Below, one piece after another: positions 11,038 through 23,190 of a DNA stretch of 64,000 bases; positions within the stretch are counted from its first letter, which is position 1, and each line of letters starts with the position of its first letter. The stretch comes from Diploptera punctata. Its lineage: Eukaryota; Arthropoda; Insecta; Blattodea; Blaberidae. The notes below the pieces were generated by a model. The model saw nothing but the letters and a program-made list of their open reading frames with translations, was not told the origin of the DNA and searched no databases. The position numbers and the translations under genes are program-made. The stretch spans positions 821,501 to 885,500 of the forward strand of contig JASPKZ010001237.1 in assembly GCA_030220185.1 (NCBI GenBank), read 5' to 3'.

Positions 11038-11250
11038 TCACAGTTTTTCCGCATTGAAAGTTAATGTTGTTGAATAATCTTCAAAGTTGCCATCTGGTGT
11101 TGATTTGATGAACTTTGAGATCAAATCTTGCTGCATGATCCATGAATTTTGAAATTCCCAATGAGCAAGATTTGATCTAAAAGTACAGCCTTCGAAAAAA
11201 ATGATGGTGCAACTCTTGATGGTGGAAAGTTGAAGTTTTGAAGAGCGATT
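11038..11250 (-). mobile_element. PLE C-terminal coding remnant
   Basis: Minus strand contains the DGNFEDYSTT-like segment and a GNFKIH/NFEIP-like end, similar to the family-E tail. A short inverted repeat AGATCAAATCTTGCT/AGCAAGATTTGATCT surrounds its centre (about 11118-11182). Confidence 0.45.
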
Positions 11251-11870
11251 CACACTAGTATGTTGTTACGTGTGCTGTTCCTTTGAGGTCAAATCTCGCG
11301 GCATAAGTCTTTCTTCATGTAGTTTTCATACTGTTTGCTTCAGTAGAACAGTCGGTAAGATGCTCTCTTATTGCAGGCCCAGGTTTGATCCTAGTCAGGA
11401 GTTTTTTTTTTTAATAACGTCGTTAGTTTTCATAATGCGTAGATGTTACCAGGTTTAAGTTAATATATAATTATTATACAAGTAAGTCCTGGAGTAATGC
11501 ATCACTTTGTACTGAAAGTTTCTAGCAGGGACGGTTGTGGGTAAGTGGAGGAAGCTTCTGTTTTCCATGCATGAGTTCGCGTGTTAGATTCTGGTGTCAT
11601 GCTTATTTTTTTCTCTCTTTCGTCCTTAAATCAATTTATTTTCTGTGTTTTGCTTTGATTTATTTACAGCATTTACCACATTACTTTTTTACGTGAAATT
11701 ATGTTCCATTACACGACACACAACAAAATAGAATGGATTTTAGTTTCTCAAGTAGTTGTATACTTGTGAACCAAATAGCTGACCTCTGATCATGTGCAGT
11801 GGCTTCGTTCTGGGACTTGAAAATTATCTGTGCGCCAACAATTATTTCAAAGGTTGTACATCAAATCAAC

Positions 11871-12448
11871 GGGGCACGCCGTAGCGTAGTGGTTAAGGCA
11901 CTGAGCTACAAGCCGGAGGATCGAGGGTTCAAGTCCTGTTGGGGTCAGGATTTTTAAACTGACCCTAACCCTCTGGCGGCACTATGGCCTGGGGTTGACT
12001 CAGCCTCTAATGGAAATGAGTACCAGATGCTTGTTCTGGGGGTAAAGGTGGCCATCACGCAGGGCTGACATAAAGTGCCGATTATCTAGAAAAAGTGGGA
12101 GCCTTAACCTCCTACTACCCCAAGGGCGTCCGGGTCTGTTGTGGGATCACTTTACTTTGGGGCACGCCATAGCGTAGTGGTTAAGGCACTCAGCTACAAG
12201 CTGGAGGGTCGAGGGTTCAAGTCCTGTTGGGGTCAGGATTTTTAAACTGACCCAAATCCTCTGGCGGCACTATGGCCTCTAACGGAAATGAGTACCAGAC
12301 GCTTGTTCTGGGGTAAAGGCGGCCGTCATGCAGGGCTGACAACCCGGCTGACATAAAGTGTCGATTGTCTAGAAAAAGTGGGAGCCTTAACCTCCTACTA
12401 CCCCAAGGGCCTCTGGGCCTGTTGTGGGATCACTTTACTTTTTTCTTT
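11871..12448 (+). repeat. SINE family 2 head-to-tail dimer with 13-bp target duplication
   Basis: Two tandem copies (about 11871-12154 and 12160-12448) each start GGGGCACGCC(G/A)TAGCG, have TAGTGGTTAAGGCACT as A-box region and GGGTTCAAGTCC as B box, and end GGGATCACTTTACTTT. ACATCAAATCAAC is repeated at 11858-11870 and 12449-12461, so the dimer inserted as one unit, into a PLE remnant. Confidence 0.85.
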
Positions 12449-12640
12449 ACATCAAATCAACACAAGATGGCAATTTTAAAGATGAAGGTGTAGATCAAAA
12501 TTCAACAGCCATAAAGATGGCTGATGATGAAAGGAATGTCTCTTGAAGCTGCAGTACCATACTTGAAGAATACAGAATTTATGAGATGACATTTCACGAC
12601 CCATTATTTATTAGTTATTAACAAAATGTTAATAATCAAT
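12449..12640 (+). mobile_element. PLE family J 3' end, right part
   Basis: Plus-strand continuation of the PLE interrupted by the SINE dimer: AAGATGGCAATTTTAAAGAT coding-tail remnant, hammerhead-like motif, then ACAGAATTTATGAGATGAC. Confidence 0.6.
12524..12563 (+). ncRNA. hammerhead-like motif with long stem I, PLE family J
   Basis: Stem I AAGATGG (12524-12530) pairs with CCAT-A-CTT after the GTA cleavage site (one bulge). Core CTGATGA is at 12531-12537. Stem II is damaged and GAAAC is GAAGC, so activity is doubtful. Confidence 0.45.
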
Positions 12641-13545
12641 TGTGTGGAAAAAGTATTAAAATTTGATTTTTTGCTGACCTGCTCAAGTTAAAGTTTTCTT
12701 TTTTTTTTTGCCTACAGCATACTAGTGATTATTCATATGTACATTAACCAGGGTTATCTTCCATGTAAGCAGAATTAAATATTAAAAGAAAGATTTAAAA
12801 CTTGGATGTATTTTTTCTGCAATCCTGCTTTTATACTGACATGCTTTTCTTAAGTTTAGATCATCCTACTCAACCACCCTCCATAAAAAAATTGAAGTTA
12901 CTGCCTGCAGCAATGTTATTTATGCAGACACGCCTGTCCTGAAGCCTGTTTAAAAAAAAGAGAGGCTTAATTTCAGATAAAGTTTATATACTTTTTATTG
13001 TTTACGCTTTTTATTTATCTGAGAAATAATTAATCCATAGTTTCCTACGCAAAGATGTATCCATCAATGAAAACTCAAAAATTTTCCACTTTTCTCTCTG
13101 TTCTGCTTTTCTCTGGATACAACCCATTTATATTTTGGAAATCATAGGTGCCAATTAAAACTATTTCCTCAAGAATTTTTCTGAACTATAAAATACACAT
13201 TGAGTAAAAAAATGTGAACATGAACATGAAAATATTATAAATAATGAGGTGATGTGCAAACTACTCCAAGACATGAACTGTGTGTGTTTCTGTCTCTCTC
13301 TCTCTCTTTCTCTCTCATTGTTAAATGTGGCAACAAGTCTTATGGAACATGGTTAGAAAACCAAATTGGAATGCCTGCTACAATCAGAACTGTACCAGCA
13401 TCAAATGACAATCACAATTTGGGGGTCAAATGGACACCATAACATACAGGATGCGGCACAAGTCAGTCAACCACTGCACATGGTTTACTGACTTATGCTG
13501 CATCCTGTATTTACAGTAATTAATGCATAAATTTGTGTTAATTCT

Positions 13546-14279
13546 TAAAATTCATCGGAGAACATTTTGTTTAAACAACTCACCTCATAGGATTTATGTT
13601 TCCATAATACTGTGGTTTCAAACACAGTCGTGTTCATCCTCAGCCATAACTCCGACTGACAAAATTCTTCGGCCGTCAACTTTTCTACTGTTGCCATCTT
13701 CAGTGATGCCATCTATGGTTGAATTTATGACTTCGAAATCAAAGTAATTTCGTTAGGGATATCAAAATTCATTGATCTATCTTTATTTTTCTGAATGTAT
13801 ATCTTCTCCCAAACTGTCAATTCCAAAGGTTTCTCTACTTGTTTTAAAAGTTTAGCTTCTCTTCCAATTTTATGATGTTCTAATAAACAATGTGCAGCAA
13901 TTGCAGATTTTTCAATTTCACAACTTTTAATATTTCTGATATGTTCTTTTGTACGAGTTTCTAAATTCCTTTTTTTGTTTTTCCTATATAAACTTTATTG
14001 CAATCTTCGCAACTTATTTGATAAATTCCAGATTTCTTACTGTCTGAGACATTGACTTTTTTATTGGTACTTAGAAGATTAGCCAGACTAAATTTATTTA
14101 TTGGTGCAAAAGAAATGTTATATTTGTCAAACAAATTTTGAAAACACGACGGTGTTTGAAACCTCGGTATCATGGAAGCATGAAGCCTATGAGGCGAGTT
14201 GTTTAAACAAAATGTTCTCCGATGAATTTTAATGATTATACCTCATAATGTTTACTTCCCAACATTAATTTAATATAAG
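13546..14279 (-). mobile_element. PLE family C copy with GIY-YIG, 12-bp target duplication
   Basis: From right to left on the minus strand: tail (GGGAAGTAAACATTATGAGG), a short inverted terminal-repeat piece, an RT C-terminal remnant (FDKYNISFAPINKFSLANL), GIY-YIG start (KSGIYQISCEDCNKVYIGKT), the rest of the endonuclease with frameshifts (13700-13960), C-terminal module, hammerhead and a second terminal repeat without tail. TGTGTTAATTCT is repeated at 13534-13545 and 14280-14291. The Cys pair of CEDC is the zinc-knuckle-like insert typical of PLE GIY-YIG domains. Confidence 0.85.
13609..13646 (-). ncRNA. hammerhead-like motif, PLE family C
   Basis: Minus strand: CTGAGGA (13637-13643), unpaired T, stem II GAACAC/GTGTTT, GAAAC, stem III AC/GT, cleavage site GTA, stem I TGG opposite TTA (two wobble pairs). 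Confidence 0.55.
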
Positions 14280-14289
14280 TGTGTTAATT

Positions 14290-14520
14290 CTGATGGACTG
14301 GTGGTAACCACAATCACCTCCTGGTTTGCATATTTGAACCTGGACTGGGATCAATGGATTTTTTCAGGTTGTAATAATTTTAAATATATGTTCCTTTGGA
14401 AAGGTATTAAGCTGTAGGTCCCATGTCCTAGATTTACAGTACATAAAAATACCTCAAGCCTGAAAAATAGACTGCTTAGAAAAATATATCGGCTATTTCA
14501 TGCCTAGATTTTAATTGCCA
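14290..14520 (+). repeat. degenerate SINE-like repeat
   Basis: The head GATGGACTGGTGGTAACC, then TTTGAACCTGGAC as B-box remnant. The body resembles 2740-2895 and parts of SINE family 1. Low certainty. Confidence 0.3.
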
Positions 14521-15734
14521 TGCTAATGACCTGAAGTGTTAAAGAGTATCATTAAATAAAAATAACTAATTTTAAATTTATGTTCAATCAATCAATCAAT
14601 TAAAGTTCCTATCATTCCTGCGTGGAACATAGGGCTCTCAGAAAACTTCTCCATCTGGCTCTATTTCTGGCCAGCTCCTTGATTTCATTCCAAGTCTTCC
14701 CCATCTTTTTAGCTTCTATGAGAACAGTTTGTTTCCATTAAATTTATGTTAATGTATAAAAATATTGCACATGTGCATTGTAGGTCTATTAACTGATATC
14801 TTGTTGAGAGTCAATGAAGGTTCCAGGAGGCAAAAATTCACATATGCTTTGCCAACAATTTGACAAGATGTTGGGGAGACTAGCTTATGCTTTTTGTGTC
14901 TGTGTGTACTTCAGTTCCATCCATCGCACTTTTTGTGCTTTGGGTATGCAGTAAATGGATAGATGGCATTAATGTGGTCTATTCTCAATCTATGCTCCAC
15001 CAAAGCAGACCACTTTACATAGATAAATGTGTATTTATATTATATTCAGAGATGCGTGTAGGATGAGTGCATGTTAAGTGTAATATAAGTTTTTTTTTTG
15101 TATGAGGGATGATGGGATGAAGAGGAGGAGGAAAGTGGATCCCAGTGCTGGCACATAGCTTACTCCTGTCAAAAAGTACCAAGGGAACTTGCAGGTTTAA
15201 CATCCCCATCTGACAGATGAAACACTATCAGCAGTATCAAATGTGTACTCAGAGGAGTTTGGAATTTAATCCAAATATCTGGTTCACAAACCTTCAATTA
15301 AAAATTGAGGCGCTTAGAATAATAACGGCAGATCCCAACCAAAGTTCATTTCGAGATAAATGTCATTTTTATGTTGAGAATGTATTTGTTCTCACTACAG
15401 ACAAATTTTGAAGGTGGAAATGAGAGCTTTGGCACATTCCAATTCGTTTGATACTTCATCACGTGAAAGGTAGATGGCAGCTGTGCAGAGTCATGCTTCT
15501 ATCTCAAAATTCAATGTCGGTTGAGTTCTGCCGTTATTATTCTGAGCGCCTCAATTGTACACCGCTATCTCTCCTAGTCTTGAGATTGAAAATTTTACAA
15601 TTAAAATTATTAATTGTGCTTGGTATCAAAGCTAGACCTGCTAATTAGGAAGCAGGCATGCTACCACCTGAATGGTTGAATGCTCCCTCAATACAAATAA
15701 AAGGAGAAAAAACTCCACTCTTCCAGAATCTTGG

Positions 15735-16100
15735 ATTTAAACTATTGCCATCACTGTGGTCTTGAGGTAGCAAGCTGCTTTTTCACGCAGCAGGCCTGGG
15801 TTCAATCCCTGGTCAGGACATATTTCTTGTGTGAGGTTTTTTTTTTTGTTTTTTCCTCACCTCTGAGACAAATGTCAGGAAACGTTAAGGCCCAAATGGT
15901 CACCGAACATATGGCCATCATCATCATTCATATTCGCCTTAGATTAAGTTTAGGATTAAAGGATTCTCCTGACACACCACTATCATCAATATCATTGAGC
16001 AACGTAACCCCACCTACTAGGCACCCCAACCTCAGAAATGGGTTACAATTACACCAGTGCCAGGAGAGAACACCAGAAAATATCAAGACGACAAACCTGT
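15735..16100 (+). repeat. tRNA-derived SINE family 4
   Basis: It is homologous to 47755-48090. GGTCTTGAGGTAGC is the A-box region and GGGTTCAATCCC the B box; CACCTCTGAGACAAATGTCAG, AGGCACCCCAA and GGTTACAAT are shared body blocks. Confidence 0.7.
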
Positions 16101-16441
16101 AGCATTGAAAATAAAATTAAAAAATATTGCCATCAAGTCTGCAGTCAGATTTATTGACAGGCTTACTGTATCTCAAACATTTAAACACAAAACGAAATAA
16201 ATATAAAAAATGTTAAATGTTCATAAGTTATTCTTATGAGAGTGTGAATACTGCATTAATCTTTGTCTTGTTTAAATTTTTTACATTTGAAGCATTAAGA
16301 TTTCAAGAGTTAAATGCATAGTTCTATCTCAGATTTGTTTGCATTTCACCAAACTGTTATGTGTTTGTCACATTTTTACACTTGTGTATGCATAAAGGTG
16401 ATTAGAATCACAACTAATACATTTGTTTGTCTCATTTGTAG

Positions 16442-16679
16442 GACAATGTTGTTCCTCCATCAGCCAAGGCAGTTATTAATCACCGAGTACATCCCTCACA
16501 GACAGTTGCTGAAGTGATTGCATATGACAGAAAGATCATCTCAGATTCCAGAGTACATATTCGAGTAAAAACGTCCCGAGAGGCTCATCCTATTTCCCCT
16601 TTTGGTCAAGACTGCATTCCTTATCAAATGGTAGCAGTTAGCATCAGACAAGTTTATACTGATGCAATTGTGGTACCAG
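16442..16679 (+). CDS. PM20D1: PM20D1-like M20 hydrolase, exon with HPSQTV motif
   Basis: The acceptor is TTTGTAG. The reading is DNVVPPSAKAVINHRVHPSQ, then TVAEVIAYDRKII, and it ends YTDAIVVP. N-V-x-P-P...A-x-x-N-x-R-(I/V)-H-P-x-Q-(T/S)-V is the conserved strand of the M20 lid domain. The exon ends CCA G|GTAAGC in phase 1. The following intron is about 2 kb and holds SINE, LINE and PLE copies. The frame joins cleanly to the exons before and after. Confidence 0.9.
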
Positions 16680-16844
16680 GTAAGCTTCTACGTAATAGTA
16701 GCACATGCTTCAAAGATATGATAGAATTTTTTTGGATAATTGGACATAATTATTTTATTGGAATTTGATTGTGTTATAAAGTAATAACTTATTAACAAAA
16801 CCACTGGAATTATCAAACCCGGATGTTTATAGCCACACTGATAT

Positions 16845-17185
16845 AAGCTCTCCATAGCATAGCGGTTAAGGCAAGATGCCTTGGTGCAGATTTATGGGAC
16901 TTGCACTGGTTCGAATCTCCATGCGAGAAGAAATTTTCTCATGGAATTTCAGCCAGTATGGGACTGGTGCCCATTCAGTATCGTGAGAATTTGGGTAGCT
17001 ACAATAAGTAGCAGCTCCAGGATGATAAAACCAGCTATAGTGGCTGGGAATCCTACATGCTGACCACGTCACTCCTGTACTGGCAGGATGATTGTCGTCC
17101 TCTGTGATTAACACAAGTACATGTGACCCCAGCAGTCGGCTGGTAGGCCTAGGGCCTTCTAGGCCTGTTGCACCATGGAGTTATA
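16845..17185 (+). repeat. tRNA-derived SINE family 3
   Basis: Also found at 33895-34205(-), 39765-40105(+), 50265-50530(-) and 57595-57875(-). Head TAGCATAGCGGTTAAGGCAA, then CTGGTTCGAATCTCC as B box; body includes TGATTAACACAAG and GGGCCTTCTAGGCC. Confidence 0.75.
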
Positions 17186-17194
17186 CTTCCTTAT

Positions 17195-17617
17195 CCTGAG
17201 CTAGTAACTAACTCACTGGCTCTATCGAAACTGAAGGTTCATGGCTGTGCGGACATAAGTTTTACTTGCCTCCCTATCCTGAGCCAATGCTTTCCAATCA
17301 CCCCCAGTATAATCCACCTCCGTCAAATCATGGATAATGTTATTCTCCTATCTTATTCTTCTTCTACCAACTGGGTGCTTTCCCTCTGGTTTTCCTACAA
17401 GAAGCTTCCATGCACATCTTTCATACCCCATACTTGCCAGAGGTCCTGCCCATCACCGTCTACAAGACAACTGTTTTTATTATATCTGACTTCCTATACA
17501 TATATGTAGCTCACAATTATTTAGTCTTCTCCATTCACCTGTTTGTTCATCTCTTTTTGGCCCAAAAATTTTCCTAAGAACTTTATTCTCAAATACTCAT
17601 AATCTTATTAAGTTATG
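17195..17617 (-). mobile_element. LINE (RTE-like) 3' fragment
   Basis: Minus strand encodes the shared C-terminal tail (GKPEGKHPVGRR-like, with stops and frameshifts) and ends at the AACTCACTGGC 3' terminus. It directly abuts the PLE copy at 17618. Confidence 0.75.
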
Positions 17618-18055
17618 TAGATAGGAAATAACGCTACGAGGTTTTTTAATATTGTTTATTTTTTTCTTTCACTCACCTCATACTTCATAACTCCTTGCAG
17701 ACCCAGGTTTCGTCACATCATTTGTGACTTTCTCAATACTGTGTCACGTTCACTACTGACATCCAACGTCCTTTTATCCTGCAGACTGATCTCCGTGCCA
17801 TCTGATGGCTGACCGACGAACTTCCAAATCAATCCCCTCTCCTTATAACCGGGTATTTCAAAATTCAAAGTTGTGTTTTCATTCTTGCATATGTAATTTT
17901 TTTCCCAAATTGTGAGTTCCTTCGGTTTTTCAATTGTTTAAGTAATTTTGTTTTGGTTTCTATTCTATGTTTTTCTGACCAGGCATGTGCAGCTATTGCT
18001 GATTTTTCGGTTTCTCCATTTTTAACATTTCTGAGGTGTTCCTTTGGAATCTAAA
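17618..18055 (-). mobile_element. PLE family A, 5'-truncated single copy
   Basis: Minus strand: tail (GTAGATAGGAAATAACGCTA), CACTCACCTCATAC, hammerhead (17697-17739), C-terminal module, and the GIY-YIG C-terminal half with the AAHAWSEKH-like His block; 5' end at about 18055. No second arm. Confidence 0.75.
17697..17739 (-). ncRNA. hammerhead-like motif, PLE family A
   Basis: Minus strand: stem I GTA/TGC (one G-T wobble), core TTGAGAA (two changes from CUGANGA), unpaired A, perfect stem II GTCAC/GTGAC, GAAAC, stem III ACC/GGT, cleavage site GTC. The G8-to-A change may impair activity. Confidence 0.55.
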
Positions 18056-18274
18056 TATAACTCAGTGCGATAACCGTTATGCCATTCGAACTCCGATAGG
18101 GACTTCAAATTTCTTTCCACTTATACAATTCTCCTTCAATTTTCCTTTCTAAAATTAAACTATATCCAGTTCTGGAAAGTGTTAATTTAAAATATAACAT
18201 CAAAATTTCTTGATTACTTCTCCATTTACTCAAGTTTCTTTATTGATAAAAAATAAATTTAGGACAGAGGAACT

Positions 18275-18615
18275 TATTGTTATGATTAAATTGAAATGCT
18301 TCATACATCTCCTCATATCTAGTCTTCTAAGTAGGTCATGATTTCAAAGCCTTGGTGGCTTCCATCTTCAGTACTTTCTTGTCAACTGATGTTATGTTGA
18401 TCAGAAGAACTACTACTTCTTCCCTCTGTTGGTGGACTGATAAACCTCCACATCCATAACATCAGTCGACAAGAAAGTACTGAAGACGAAGCCGCCAAGG
18501 CTTTGAAATTGTGATCTATTTAGAAGACTGGATATGATAAGATGTATGAAGCGTTTTAATTTAATAATAAATTTAACCTCATTCTGATTTATTCCTAAAA
18601 AAGTTCAACTTAATG
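18275..18615. mobile_element. PLE family H palindrome
   Basis: Arms at about 18288-18390 and 18450-18570 (CTTCATACATCTCCTCATAT and its inverse). The right arm holds CTGAAGA, stem AAGCC/GGCTT and GAAAT, then continues to AATTTAACCTCATTCTG as tail. It lies in the last PM20D1 intron. No target duplication was identified. Confidence 0.65.
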
Positions 18616-18695
18616 TTACTTCAAATTCTTTTTTAACATATTCCACCAATATTAAATTAATTATTTAATAATACTGCTACTTGTTTTGTTCACAG

Positions 18696-18937
18696 CTGTA
18701 TTTATAGCCAATACTGACACAAGGTGGTACTTAAGTTTCACAACAAATCTCTACCGATTCCTTCCAACTGTTGTGATGCCAGAAGATGTAAGCCGTTACC
18801 ATGGGAACAATGAGCGCATATCAATACACCACTATAACCAGGCTGTTAATTTCTACTATCGAGTCATCAGAAATGCTGATATGTTGATAGATCAAGTACC
18901 AGCGTCCACTGTTAACAATGGTGAAGAAGAGCTATAA
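18696..18937 (+). CDS. PM20D1: PM20D1-like M20 hydrolase, terminal exon
   Basis: The acceptor is TTCACAG; the split codon gives Ala in VVPAVFIANTDTRWY. The exon goes on with TNLYRFLPTVVMPEDVSRYH, then GNNERISI, and ends VPASTVNNGEEEL before TAA at 18935-18937. The (G/A)NTD and (H)GxNE(R/K)IS motifs are the end of the M20 catalytic domain; the His before GNNE is the last metal ligand in the family (family knowledge). The C-terminus is about as long as vertebrate PM20D1. The 3' UTR must follow; the poly(A) site was not fixed. Confidence 0.9.
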
Positions 18938-18999
18938 GTAAAGCCCACATAGTTCCAAAGCATGAATAAGCATAAAAAATTATGCTTTTGAAAAAATAT

Positions 19000-20112
19000 A
19001 GCACTAACAAACCAATGTGTGGTAAGCACACTCAACCCAAACTAAAGCACATTAGAAGAAAATCTGCCTCACAACCACAATATTGGAACACAATTATTTT
19101 CTTTCTGTGTTTTAAAAATTAGCAAGAAGACCACAGCTAAAAGTATTCACATGTCTCATTGCATCTAAAGTAGATGCAATATTTCAAAAAATGCTTCCAT
19201 ACATCGCTTCATGAAATGTGGATGTTTTCATAGGTTTTGACATTCCATTGGACAACATGCTTCTAGCAAAGCTTAAATGTCCGTCAAACAGTATAATAGT
19301 TTGTAGCTCAGTGGTTCCCAACTGTGCTACATAAAAACAAAGTAACATAAGAGTTTGCAGACAAATGTCTATAGTTGCAGCCAATACAGATTTAAGATTT
19401 TGTAGCACATTGGTTGATAAATAATACATATTTTCTCTCTTCATTTTTGTACAGTTTTATTTACAGAACTATAAATATAGTAAAGCATATATTTTGCACT
19501 TTCGTAGCTAGTAGTTTTCAATCATGAACAAAAATTCTAAATGCTGAAGTTACGAAAACTGGAAGGTAAAGGAAATTGTAAATATTGATAAATATTAAGC
19601 AAGTTTTATTTTCCATTACTTATTTCTCTTTTAGTTGTATTTGTGCAACATAACTATAAAATTACCAACTAAATATTCAGTAAAGTGAAAGGCATGCGAT
19701 AATTTAATTTTTGAAATCTAATTGTAATATATATAAAACAAAATAAGAAAAAAATTAATATTGAAGTTTGATAGTGGAATCTGTGGTTAAATATAAAATA
19801 AAAAGTAAAGTAATTTGTCTTCTGAGTCAGTGAGTTGGGGAATCACTGATTTAACTGTAATACCTATTGTCCATATATCAATTTGTATTTCTCTCCCCAA
19901 CTGACATATCAAATTCTCTTCACAAAATTAATACTCTTGCAGTATAAATATACAATGCTTTATATTTTTTTGGAATAAAATAATTAAATTTCATTAGCAA
20001 AATGTTTATATAGTACTTAAATTTTGCATAATCTCCATGTATGCAAGATGCACATTGACACAAATCCATACAGTTTTGAGTCCAGATTTGATTGAATTAA
20101 AGAGAAACAAGT
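19000..20112. other. no recognisable feature
   Basis: AT-rich sequence downstream of the PM20D1 stop; it should hold the 3' UTR. A possible poly(A) signal (GGAATAAAATAA) lies near 19971-19982. No repeat or ORF was supported. Confidence 0.4.
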
Positions 20113-20124
20113 CCCTTCCTCTTT

Positions 20125-21011
20125 ACTTATTTTAGGAATTCTCATTATGAGGTATATTCATTAAGGTAGAATTTTTTATCACTCACCTCATATTGTTCTT
20201 CTTATTTGACTATAAACTAGTTTCGGAACATAGTTTCTGTTCCATCCTCAGTATCATCACGACCGTTGTTCTGTCGTCTTGAAGCGCTGTCCTTCGCACC
20301 TTCCATTGGCTGACTGAAAAACCTCGAAACCAGGTCATTCTCACCGGGAATTTCAAAGTTCATCAATTTCTTCTTTTCGCTCTTTTGAATGTAGATCTTT
20401 TCCCAAACAGTAAGTTCTTTTGGTTTTTCTATTTGTTTTAATAATTTAGCTTCTTTCTCGATAAGATGTTTTTCAGACCATGCATGGGCAGCAACTGCAG
20501 ATATTTCTACTTCCCCTTTCTTGACATTCCTGAGATGTACTTCTTATTTCCAATTGCTTTAATTTTCAAATTTTCGATTTTCTTTCCATGTTTAGTAATT
20601 TTTTATTTGATGATGAATTGTATAAAATATGTATTTACATCTCAGGAATGTCAAGGAAGGTGAAGTAGAAAAATCTGCAGTTGCTGCCCATGCATGGTCT
20701 GAAAAACATCTTATCGAGAAAGAAGCTAAATTATTAAAACAAATAGAAAAACCAAAAGAACTTACTGTTTGGGAAAAGATCTACATTCAAAAGAGTGAAA
20801 AGAAGAAATTGATGAACTTTGAAATTCCCGGTGAGAATGACCTGGTTTCGAGGTTTTTCAGTCAGCCAATGGAAGGAGCAAAGGACAGCTCTTCAAGACG
20901 ACAGAACAACGGTCGTGACGATACTGAGGATGGAACAGAAACTATGTTCCAAAACTAGTTTATAGTCAAATAAGAACAATATGAGGTGAGTGATAAAAAA
21001 TTCTACCTTAA
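20125..21011. mobile_element. PLE family G large palindrome with target duplication
   Basis: Arms of about 370 bp (about 20160-20537 minus, 20635-21005 plus) around a 95-bp centre. Both encode the second half of the GIY-YIG endonuclease (VEKSAVAAHAWSEKHLIEKE), ELTVWEKIYIQKSEKKK and MNFEIPGENDLVSRFFSQPM; the plus arm is open over 109 codons from 20629. Only the left arm has the tail (CATTATGAGG). CCCTT(C/T)CTCTTT is repeated at 20113-20124 and 21012-21023. Confidence 0.88.
20217..20254 (-). ncRNA. hammerhead-like motif, PLE family G left arm
   Basis: Minus strand: stem I ATA, core CTGAGGA, unpaired T, stem II GGAACA/TGTTCC, GAAAC. Stem III can be AC/GT with cleavage after GTT and stem I TAT, or ACTA/TAGT ending GTC. 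The plus arm copy near 20928 has AAAAC instead of GAAAC and is probably dead. Confidence 0.55.
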
Positions 21012-21764
21012 CCCTTTCTCTTTGTCAGATCACCGTAAACTTAATTTGTGTCTGCATTATGTGCGTGCCTTATGAGATATCTCCTGGCACACCAGTTTCG
21101 CCCTGCTACATGCCAAAACAATTGCAGTATTTAAAACCTAACATGTGCCAATAAGCTGTGCTGTGGGAGTGGAAATACAACACACATGAGGATGTGCTAA
21201 TAAATCCTCACATCAGTTAACAAAATACTAACTTGTGCTCTACTACTGCAGATAATAATGTTTTTTCAAATTGTATAAAATATGTATTTACAAAACTTGG
21301 GATGGAGATCTTTTGGGCTCAAAGTGCCTTTTCTTTTACCTACAATTTTTAATGGTCTTTCTGCCCTCTACATTGCAAGATGCAACAGTTAAATTATTAA
21401 TTTATGGTGATTACATAGAGTGGTCAACCACATGCACAAGTCATACAATTCTGCAGTAAAATTAAAAAAACATGAATATTCACAAAATATTCAGGCTGTG
21501 TGTAATTTTCATATCACACACTATAAAGTTTCATAGCTTGGTGATTAGTAATGATATTTTTTTACTCAGTGATAACTTTGTTCCATGTTATTTCAGGTAA
21601 ACTTATTATTTTTTCTAATATGTCTGAAATGATTGAGATAAGGAATTTTAATTCTTCTTGTTTTTAATAAAAATATCAGTTATAATTTCAATTCCATGTA
21701 AAGATTTTAAAAACCCACACTTTAACAGAAAGAAATTAAATTATTACTTATTAGGTAAATACTA

Positions 21765-22025
21765 TAAGTGATCCCACTACAGGCCCTTGGTATAGTAGGA
21801 GGTTAAAGCTCCCAGCATTTTAAACAATTGGCACAAAATGATAGCCAGGTTGTCAGTCCTTCACAGCTCCATTACCACAGTAACATGTGTCTGGTAGTCA
21901 TTTTTGGTAGAGGCTGAGTCAACCCCAGGGTGATGGTGCTGCTGGAAGGTTTAGGTCAATCTTAAATATCATGACTTTGTGGGATTTAACCTGTGACCTT
22001 CTGGCTTATAGCATATTGCTTTAAC
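21765..22025 (-). repeat. degenerate SINE family 2
   Basis: Minus-strand copy: GTGATCCCACTACAGGCCCT, TAGTAGGAGGTTAA and GCTGAGTCAACCCCAGGG match the SINE-2 body; the tRNA-like head is badly mutated. Confidence 0.5.
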
Positions 22026-23190
22026 TAACTGTGTTCCTATTAGGTATAAATTGATACTAGTAGTCCAAAATTCAAAGTATTCATAGAAAATATATCTTAG
22101 GATATGAAAATAATTATTGGAAAATTTTAGACTAGTAGCCTGAACTATGGAAATAAGAAGCAGTAATGCGATGATAGGTTTTCTAGAGATACAAGACACA
22201 AGATGGAAGATAACTAATAATGTTACCAATTCATCTAACTTCAAGTGAAAATTACACACAGATAAGAATTTTGTAAATACAAGATCCGTAACATTTTCTG
22301 CAAAATTGTATGATCGTGTGAAATCTGCTGTTTGATTGAGTTGCACATTCTACATGGTCGAATGAGTGAGTATATGCAGGTTTTAATGTTGGCTAGCCTA
22401 GATATAGAGGAGATTTTGCTGTTATAGTTGTTATCGCATTCCATTGTATTATACATAATGAGTGCGTTAACAATTATCTGCTTCTGATTTCAACAATGCC
22501 ATTACTTGAGGTTTCTGTATTTGTAAATAGCGTATAATCAACCTAAACACTGTTATTTTGGTGTCTGGTAATTTACTGTTTGACTTTGATGTACTATAAA
22601 ATACTTTTTTTTTTGATAGTAAGAATGGCTGCTGCTTTGCCCACTGTGATAGCTATATGATAATAGTACTTCATCATATAGTCTTTTTAATGTACCAAAC
22701 CTGGTTATGACTCTAAGAAGCGTGTGAGCATGTGTGCCCATCATTTCACCAGGTTTATGCCTGCACTTGTCCTCAAAGTTTCCTCAGCTTGTTTCATAGT
22801 TAGGTTATATTGTAAACAGAAATGTTTATTTGTAAATACATTGCTGTAAACTTGTGTATAAATTTATGTTCTGTAACTTTGTTGTTTAAGAATTTGGAAA
22901 TATAATTTTGCTCAGAATCAAATTTAGTTTACATAATGTTTTTTTTAGGAAGTAATATTTTGAGGTTCTTTTAATCAAGTTTTTTGAGTCTGTACTATCT
23001 TACCTCAATTTAATGTTGATTTGTTCTTGAACATGTTTCGATTAGTCTTCTAATCTTCCTCAGCATGGCCAGACTGGTTAGATTTATGTTGTAAACCCTG
23101 GATGTCGATGTCAGCTCCTTTCTGCAGTTGGCCGAAGAACCTCCAAATGAGGTCACGTTGGGTTCGTATTTCAGAAGAACAAAAAACAGA

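Noticed and set aside
20125..21011. assembly artefact of fused haplotypes
   Set aside because: The TSDs sit outside both arms and the same one-tail design recurs in many families, which a chimeric join would not produce. Long-read support was not available to me.
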